From positions 1 to 18,588 of the forward strand of contig CALLVV010000029.1 in the NCBI GenBank assembly GCA_938012815.1: a DNA stretch of 18,588 bases. Reading direction: 5' to 3'. Below the pieces are notes generated by a model. It saw only the letters and a list, made by a program, of their open reading frames with translations. It had not been told where the DNA came from and made no database searches. The stretch's first letter is position 1, and each line of letters opens with the position of its first letter. Below, in pieces: positions 14,946 through 18,588 of this stretch. A program made the translations under genes and the position numbers. This DNA is from an uncultured Propionibacteriaceae bacterium. GTDB lineage: Bacteria > Actinomycetota > Actinomycetes > Propionibacteriales > Propionibacteriaceae.

Positions 14946-15583
14946 TGCTCTTTCTCCTTTCCTTCTGTCTTCTCCTCCAGCTGGGGTTGCATCTGCTCCA
15001 GCAGGTGCGGGGTGAACAGGCTCGCAAACAGCGTGAGTTGCACCTGCACGTAATCCGTGACTCCCGGTTCGGCCGCGATGTCCTCGGCGGTGATGTCGAC
15101 GTCGAGGAGGCGTTTCAGGTGGCGGCCCAGCACCAGCGAACCCAGCGAGTAGATGGTCAGCATCCGCGCCGCGGCGGGAACGTCGGGGATGGGGGTCAGC
15201 AAACCTGCGTCGATGGCGCGGCGGATGTAGCCGGCGGCGTCGTCGGCGAGCTGGTCGACGAGGGCGTCGATGGCGGTGCTGGACTCGGTGAGGCGGTGGG
15301 CCAGGTAGCCGAGGATGTTGTCCTGTCCGGTTTCCCGCAGGGTTTCCAGCACGTTGGGCATCGGCCCGCGGATGGCGTCGTTCTTGGCGTTGCGGATCAG
15401 CGTGGCGACGTGCTCGTCGCAGGTCAGCAGCAGGCCGTCCATGGTGCCGAAGTGATGCCGGATCAACCCGATGGACACCTCCGCCCTCGCCGCGACGGAG
15501 CGAGCCGTGGGTTTCTCACCCGCCGCGATGAGCGCGATGGTGGCGTCACGGAGTCGTGCCCGGGCTGTCAGATCATCAGTCAT
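14942..15583 (-). CDS. TetR-family transcriptional regulator of the exporter operon
   Basis: The 213-residue protein has an N-terminal TetR helix-turn-helix: RLRDATIALIAAGEKPTARS, then VAARAEVSIGLIRHHFGTMD as the turn and recognition helix (about 27-50). A helical ligand-binding domain follows. The C-terminal tail is Glu/Lys/Gln-rich (EEKTEGKEKEQ). It is first in the operon with the ABC ATPase and permease, so it probably represses the operon until an exported compound binds. A 9-bp inverted repeat (15586-15615) overlaps the likely promoter, supporting autoregulation. ATG 15583 has no Shine-Dalgarno, and the -10-like TACGCT lies exactly 6 nt upstream, so the transcript is probably leaderless. 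Confidence 0.92.
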   Translation of the reverse strand: MTDDLTARARLRDATIALIAAGEKPTARSVAARAEVSIGLIRHHFGTMDGLLLTCDEHVATLIRNAKNDAIRGPMPNVLETLRETGQDNILGYLAHRLTESSTAIDALVDQLADDAAGYIRRAIDAGLLTPIPDVPAAARMLTIYSLGSLVLGRHLKRLLDVDITAEDIAAEPGVTDYVQVQLTLFASLFTPHLLEQMQPQLEEKTEGKEKEQ

Positions 15584-15585
15584 GA

Positions 15586-15615
15586 TACAAGCGTATAATA
15601 AACTGAACGCTTGTA
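15586..15615. promoter_or_regulatory. Probable TetR operator (inverted repeat)
   Basis: TACAAGCGT (15586-15594) and ACGCTTGTA (15607-15615) are perfect 9-bp inverted repeats with a 12-nt AT-rich spacer. They start 2 bp upstream of the TetR start codon. On the minus strand the repeat contains TTGTAC and TACGCT spaced by 17 nt, a plausible -35/-10 pair, so binding would block the promoter directly. Confidence 0.75.
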
Positions 15616-15618
15616 CAA
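15590..15618 (-). promoter_or_regulatory. Candidate TetR-exporter operon promoter
   Basis: Minus-strand -35-like TTGTAC (complement of 15613-15618) and -10-like TACGCT (complement of 15590-15595) are separated by 17 nt. The predicted transcript would start at or next to ATG 15583, giving a leaderless mRNA. Confidence 0.5.
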
Positions 15619-15682
15619 GGAGTGGACGTATCGAACCCGCTCTTCTTCAAGCTGGTTGATCCGAACTCGCGCACTTCGGCGA

Positions 15683-15711
15683 CTGATATCATTGTTGCGA
15701 ATAGATATCAG
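15683..15711. promoter_or_regulatory. Probable FitAB operator overlapping the fitA ribosome-binding site
   Basis: CTGATATC (15683-15690) and GATATCAG (15704-15711) are perfect 8-bp inverted repeats with a 13-nt spacer. The right arm runs into the fitA ribosome-binding site AGGAGGG (15710-15716). FitA-type RHH antitoxins are known to bind an inverted repeat with a similar spacer upstream of their own gene. Confidence 0.65.
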
Positions 15712-15719
15712 GAGGGAAT

Positions 15720-15959
15720 ATGGCCGCCGTCACCATCAGGAATCTGCCTGACGCGACTCATCGCGCCTTGAAGGTGCGGGCCGCCCGCAACGGCCGCAGC
15801 ACCGAGGCGGAGATCCGGGCCATCCTGAACGATGCCGTGACCGAACCGGACCAGGTGCGGCTTGGAACCCTGCTGCGTGAGATCGGGCGCGATGTTGGTG
15901 GGGTTGATCTTGACATCACCCGCGACTCCACGCCCTACGAGCCCGTGGATCTGACGTGA
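15720..15959 (+). CDS. fitA: FitA-type ribbon-helix-helix antitoxin
   Basis: The 79-residue protein has an N-terminal ribbon-helix-helix domain: the DNA-contacting strand AAVTIRNLPD (2-11), helix ATHRALKVRAARNG (12-25), then RSTEAEIRAILNDAV (26-40). This matches FitA/VapB antitoxins closely, including the RSTEAEIR signature. The C-terminal part (VRLGTLLREIGRDVGGVDL) fits the region that inserts into the PIN toxin, and the last residues are acidic and flexible. It neutralises FitB and autorepresses the operon. ATG 15720 follows AGGAGGG (15710-15716). Its stop overlaps the toxin start by GTGA. Confidence 0.92.
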   Translation: MAAVTIRNLPDATHRALKVRAARNGRSTEAEIRAILNDAVTEPDQVRLGTLLREIGRDVGGVDLDITRDSTPYEPVDLT

Positions 15960-16381
15960 TCGTCGTCGACACGAATGTGCTCTCGGAGCCACTTCGTCCA
16001 CGACCTGAAGCAGCAGTTGTCGACTGGCTTGATCATCAGCATGCCGAGACGTTGTTCATCACCGCTCTCAGCGTCGCTGAGTTGCGGCTCGGGGCGGCGC
16101 TGCTGCCTCCCGGGCGGCGCCGGAACCGGCTCGTGGCTGCGCTGGACACCGTGGTTCTTCCACGATTCGCCGGTCGGGTGTTGGTCTTCGACGAGGCGGC
16201 TGCGGAGGCCTGGGCTGAATTGCAGGCGAGATGTCGCGGCGAGGGGCGGTGCATTCCGGTGCTCGACTCGCTGATAGCGGCCATCTGCTCAGCGCGCGGT
16301 TTCATCCTTGCAACCCGGAACACCCGCGACTTCGAGGGTCTCGGGATCAAGCTCATCAACCCGTGGAGCGGCGCCGGGTGA
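15956..16381 (+). CDS. fitB: FitB-type PIN-domain toxin (ribonuclease)
   Basis: The 141-residue protein is a PIN domain. The acidic metal-binding residues D5 (VVDTNVLSE), E42 (SVAELRLG) and D104 (PVLDSLIAA) are present, with N122/D125 in TRNTRDFEG near the end. The IxxxNPW-type ending (KLINPW) matches FitB. PIN toxins are Mg-dependent RNases, usually cutting tRNA or mRNA at specific sites; the target here is unknown. All key acids are kept, so it is likely active. Translation starts at GTG 15956 by GTGA overlap with the antitoxin stop. Its stop lies 7 nt from that of the convergent acetyltransferase gene. Confidence 0.93.
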   Translation: MIVVDTNVLSEPLRPRPEAAVVDWLDHQHAETLFITALSVAELRLGAALLPPGRRRNRLVAALDTVVLPRFAGRVLVFDEAAAEAWAELQARCRGEGRCIPVLDSLIAAICSARGFILATRNTRDFEGLGIKLINPWSGAG

Positions 16382-16388
16382 TTGTGTT

Positions 16389-17042
16389 CTACCCCGCGCC
16401 CATCATGGCGCGCAGTTCGTCGGTGAACCCCTCCACCACGACCTCGCCGTCAAGACGACGGAACCGGTCGGGGGTGAGCGCGACGCGATGCATCCCCACC
16501 ACCCGTTTTCCGAAGATCTCGACCCCGGTGCCGTTCGGTTCGTAGCCCGCGCTGCGGGAGACCCCGAGCGACGATTCGTTGCCTGTCACCGCCTCCGACT
16601 CGGCCCGCTGCGCCCCCAGGTGATCGAAGGCGAAGTGCAGCAGCAGTTTGCGCATCCGCGCACCCCAGCCCTTGCCCTGGTGTTCCAGCGCCAGCCAGGA
16701 ACCCGAGTGCACCACCCTGCGTTTGGCGAACTCCTCGGCGAAGAGGTCCTGGCAGCCGACCAGCACACCACCGACGTAGACCCCGAACGCCAACGTCCAG
16801 GCCTCCGGACGGAATCCGGAACGCCACCCCCAGTGCGCCTGGATGGCGTTGCGGCGCCGCTCGGGAACCGGTGCCTCGCACCACGGGAAGAACCAGTCCA
16901 CGTTCTCCTCGGCGAAGATCGGGGCGCTCAGCAGGTCGAGGTATTCGGGCATGTCGGCATCGCGGAACACCCGCAGCGTCATGTCGTCGTGGGTGATGCG
17001 CAGTCCGAAAGGCGGATAGGCCTCGACGAGGGGGTCGCTCAT
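16389..17042 (-). CDS. GNAT-family N-acetyltransferase
   Basis: The 217-residue protein resembles RimJ/RimL-type GNAT enzymes. An N-terminal LRITHDDMTLRVFRDADMPE leads into a strand LAFGVYVGGVLVGCQDL (84-100). The acetyl-CoA pyrophosphate loop is HQGKGWGARM (121-130, QxxGxG pattern), followed by HLGAQRAESEAVTGNESSLG (141-160) and SRSAGYEPNG, the usual alpha4/beta6 region. The acceptor is unknown; protein N-termini or small amines are typical. ATG 17042 overlaps the stop of the upstream dehydrogenase (ATGA), so the two are co-translated, although no shared pathway is obvious. Confidence 0.88.
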   Translation of the reverse strand: MSDPLVEAYPPFGLRITHDDMTLRVFRDADMPEYLDLLSAPIFAEENVDWFFPWCEAPVPERRRNAIQAHWGWRSGFRPEAWTLAFGVYVGGVLVGCQDLFAEEFAKRRVVHSGSWLALEHQGKGWGARMRKLLLHFAFDHLGAQRAESEAVTGNESSLGVSRSAGYEPNGTGVEIFGKRVVGMHRVALTPDRFRRLDGEVVVEGFTDELRAMMGAG

Positions 17043-17971
17043 GATTTCACGACGAACTTGAGCTCCCGGCCGTCGGCCAGGCGCGGCAGCTGGTCCGCCA
17101 GCAGGGCGACGATCCGGGGCAGCATCGCGGTGGTGTTGCCGCCGATGTGGGGGCTGATGAAGGCCCCGTCGGCCTGCCACAGCGGATGGTCGTCGGGGAA
17201 GGGCTCCGGGTCGAACACGTCGGAGGCCATCCGCAGCCGGCCCACGACCACCTCGGCGGTGATGGCATCGGTGTCGACGACGGGGCCGCGCGCCACGTTG
17301 ACCACCAGGGCGCCGTCGGGCAGCAGCGCCAGCTCCTTCGCGCCGATCAGGCCGCGAGTGGAGTCGGTGAGCGGCACGATCAGCACCAGGATGTCGGTGT
17401 TTGGCAGCAGCTCGGACAGCTCGTCGATGCCGTGGATGTGGCCGTGCTCGTCGTCGCGGGCAGTGGTGGCGACCCGCGTGATCTTGGTCTCGAAGGGAGC
17501 CAGCCGCGACCGGATGGCCTCGCCGATGGCTCCCGTCCCGACCACGAGCACCCGCGAGTCCGCGAGCGCGCGGGTGGAGGCGGCCTGCCAGCGACGTTCA
17601 CGCGCCCAGCGGGGCAGTTCCCGCTGCGCCGCGAGCATCAAACCGACGGCCAACTCCGAGGTGGAGGCCTCGTGCACCCCACGCGCGTTGGCGAGGGCGA
17701 CACCGTCGGGGGTGATGCGGAGGAGGTTGTCGTAGCCCGCCGACTGCGCCTGCAACAGACGCAGCTTCGGCAGATCCGCCAGCGACCTCCACGCCGGGGC
17801 GGGGCGGAAGTACGGCAGGACGGTGGCCACCACGTCGTCGGCCTCGTCGCCGAGCACGTCGCGGATGGGGGAGTTCCAGTCCCAGATGCGCAGCTCGACG
17901 CCGAGCTGGCCCACCGGGGTGTGTGAGGTGAGGGCTTCGAGGAGTTGTTGATCCGGAAGAGTCACGATCAT
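17039..17971 (-). CDS. D-isomer-specific 2-hydroxyacid dehydrogenase
   Basis: The 310-residue NAD(P)-dependent enzyme has a Rossmann loop GTGAIG (145-150) in VLVVGTGAIGEAIRSRL, and the catalytic triad R228 (NVARGPVVDT), E256 (FDPEPFP) and H275 (SPHIGGNT). The substrate-binding domain includes AQSAGYDNLL (75-84). No specific acidic residue at the end of strand 2 is obvious (TRVATTAR), which leans towards NADP(H). It could act as a glyoxylate/hydroxypyruvate reductase or on another 2-ketoacid. ATG 17971 has no Shine-Dalgarno; TAGACT (complement of 17978-17983) lies exactly 6 nt upstream, suggesting a leaderless transcript that continues into the GNAT gene. Confidence 0.92.
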   Translation of the reverse strand: MIVTLPDQQLLEALTSHTPVGQLGVELRIWDWNSPIRDVLGDEADDVVATVLPYFRPAPAWRSLADLPKLRLLQAQSAGYDNLLRITPDGVALANARGVHEASTSELAVGLMLAAQRELPRWARERRWQAASTRALADSRVLVVGTGAIGEAIRSRLAPFETKITRVATTARDDEHGHIHGIDELSELLPNTDILVLIVPLTDSTRGLIGAKELALLPDGALVVNVARGPVVDTDAITAEVVVGRLRMASDVFDPEPFPDDHPLWQADGAFISPHIGGNTTAMLPRIVALLADQLPRLADGRELKFVVKS

Positions 17972-18198
17972 GCACCGAGTCTAGAGCTCGTGGGCTCCGC
18001 GGGATGCGGTGAGGCCCCATGTGACGGGCCTGGTTCGTGAAAACCATGGAATCCATCGGTCAAAAAGCCGACGAGGCGGATCGCGGTTTGGATGGCTGAA
18101 ATCCTGATGACAGGGTGTCGCGACGCTAGGTTCGAAAGGGCGAACACAACTTCGCCAATGACGATGACTGCCGATATCGAACCTCGGAGGGTGATGTC
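17972..18198. promoter_or_regulatory. Divergent intergenic region with feoB upstream repeats
   Basis: This 227-bp gap holds the minus-strand -10-like TAGACT for the dehydrogenase at one end and the feoB ribosome-binding site at the other. AGGTTCGA (18128-18135) and TCGAACCT (18177-18184) are perfect 8-bp inverted repeats 41 nt apart, and a further CGAAC occurs at 18141-18145. These may be regulator half-sites for feoB. They do not match a full IdeR/DtxR box. No feoA gene, tRNA or terminator is visible. Confidence 0.4.
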
Positions 18199-18588
18199 AT
18201 GAGCCACCACGAACACGGTTCAGGGATCGCTTCCGCAGCCAGGGCCCACCGCATCCTGCGCTTCGTGCTGGTGGGCAGCCCGAACTGTGGCAAGACGACG
18301 CTGTTCAACGCACTGACCGGGTTGCGCGCCAAGACCGGCAACTACCCGGGGGTCACCGTCGCTCGATACGAGGGGCGGCACCGGGTGGGGGATGCCGACG
18401 TGATCATCGAGGACCTGCCCGGCGCCTATTCCCTCGAGGCCATCAGCCCCGACGAGGAGGTGGTTTCCCGGGTGCTTGGCGATGGGATTTCCGTTGGTTC
18501 CCCAATCAGCGGGCAGATCGTGCTCCTCGACGCCACGTCGCTGCGACGTTCCCTCAACCTGCTTTCCCACGTGCAGCAGGTCCCGCGA
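18199..18588 (+). CDS. feoB: FeoB ferrous iron transporter, G-domain start only (truncated by window)
   Basis: 130 codons run open to the window edge. The visible part is the N-terminal cytosolic GTPase domain: G1 GSPNCGKTTLFNALTG (26-41), where the second residue is Ser rather than the usual Asn; the switch-I region KTGNYPGVTV (45-54), typical of FeoB; G3 EDLPGAYSL (71-79); and the FeoB-specific LLDATSLRRSLNLLSHVQQV (109-128). The G4 motif and the membrane domain lie outside. The N-terminus carries an extra His-rich stretch (SHHEH). ATG 18199 follows GGAGGG (18186-18191) at 7-nt spacing. FeoB imports Fe2+ through the cytoplasmic membrane. No feoA lies directly upstream. Confidence 0.93.
   Translation, partial: MSHHEHGSGIASAARAHRILRFVLVGSPNCGKTTLFNALTGLRAKTGNYPGVTVARYEGRHRVGDADVIIEDLPGAYSLEAISPDEEVVSRVLGDGISVGSPISGQIVLLDATSLRRSLNLLSHVQQVPR

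Noticed and set aside
12436..15027. An 863-codon open frame suggesting an ATPase-permease fusion
   Set aside because: The upstream part is an out-of-frame shadow of the ATPase gene. The permease starts at ATG 14067 with ATGA coupling.
17968..18216. 82-codon minus-strand frame in the feoB upstream gap
   Set aside because: No ribosome-binding site, no recognisable domain, and it overlaps the start regions of two solid genes. The gap is better read as regulatory.

Overview
The window looks like chromosome of a high-GC Gram-positive (actinobacterium). Indications are GC-rich codon use, a mycothiol-linked Rv2466c-family protein, many GTG starts, dense ATGA/GTGA stop-start couplings, and several genes with a -10-like hexamer exactly 6 nt before the start codon (leaderless pattern). 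A Propionibacteriaceae-like source is my inference from the gene mix, not a proven placement. I see no rRNA, tRNA, CRISPR array, insertion sequence or prophage gene.

Layout. Bases 1-1049 (minus) encode two envelope proteins: a truncated single-pass membrane protein and a BON/OmpA-type peptidoglycan-binding protein. Divergent from them (1289-3087, plus) are a Roadblock/LC7 protein, a stand-alone protoglobin (haem gas sensor) and a NagD-like HAD phosphatase. Bases 3058-6460 (minus) form a tight operon: a CblT-like S component, a CblS-like kinase of the AIR-synthase fold, and one polypeptide carrying both ECF ATPases plus EcfT. I read it as alpha-ribazole (cobalamin lower-ligand nucleoside) uptake and phosphorylation. 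Its fused ATPase has one composite ATP site degenerate on both faces.

Bases 6566-8865 carry an Rv2466c-like thioredoxin-fold protein with a CPWA motif, a 6-phosphofructokinase with altered active-site loops, and a flavodoxin-domain protein. Bases 8840-11346 are more accessory: a 544-residue membrane/coiled-coil protein I do not recognise, and an immunity-protein-like gene of less GC-rich composition. Next come a YghZ-type aldo/keto reductase (11386-12426) and a TetR-ABC-permease exporter operon (12436-15583). A palindrome over the TetR promoter suggests autoregulation. Divergent to it is a FitAB-type toxin-antitoxin pair (15720-16381) with its own operator. The right end has a GNAT acetyltransferase coupled to a D-2-hydroxyacid dehydrogenase (16389-17971) and the start of feoB (18199 to the edge).

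All five convergent junctions either overlap (26-30 bp) or are separated by only 3-9 nt, so there is no room for intergenic terminators there. The parts most worth following up are the Roadblock-protoglobin pair, the alpha-ribazole ECF operon with its asymmetric ATPase, the variant phosphofructokinase, and the unrecognised 544-residue protein.
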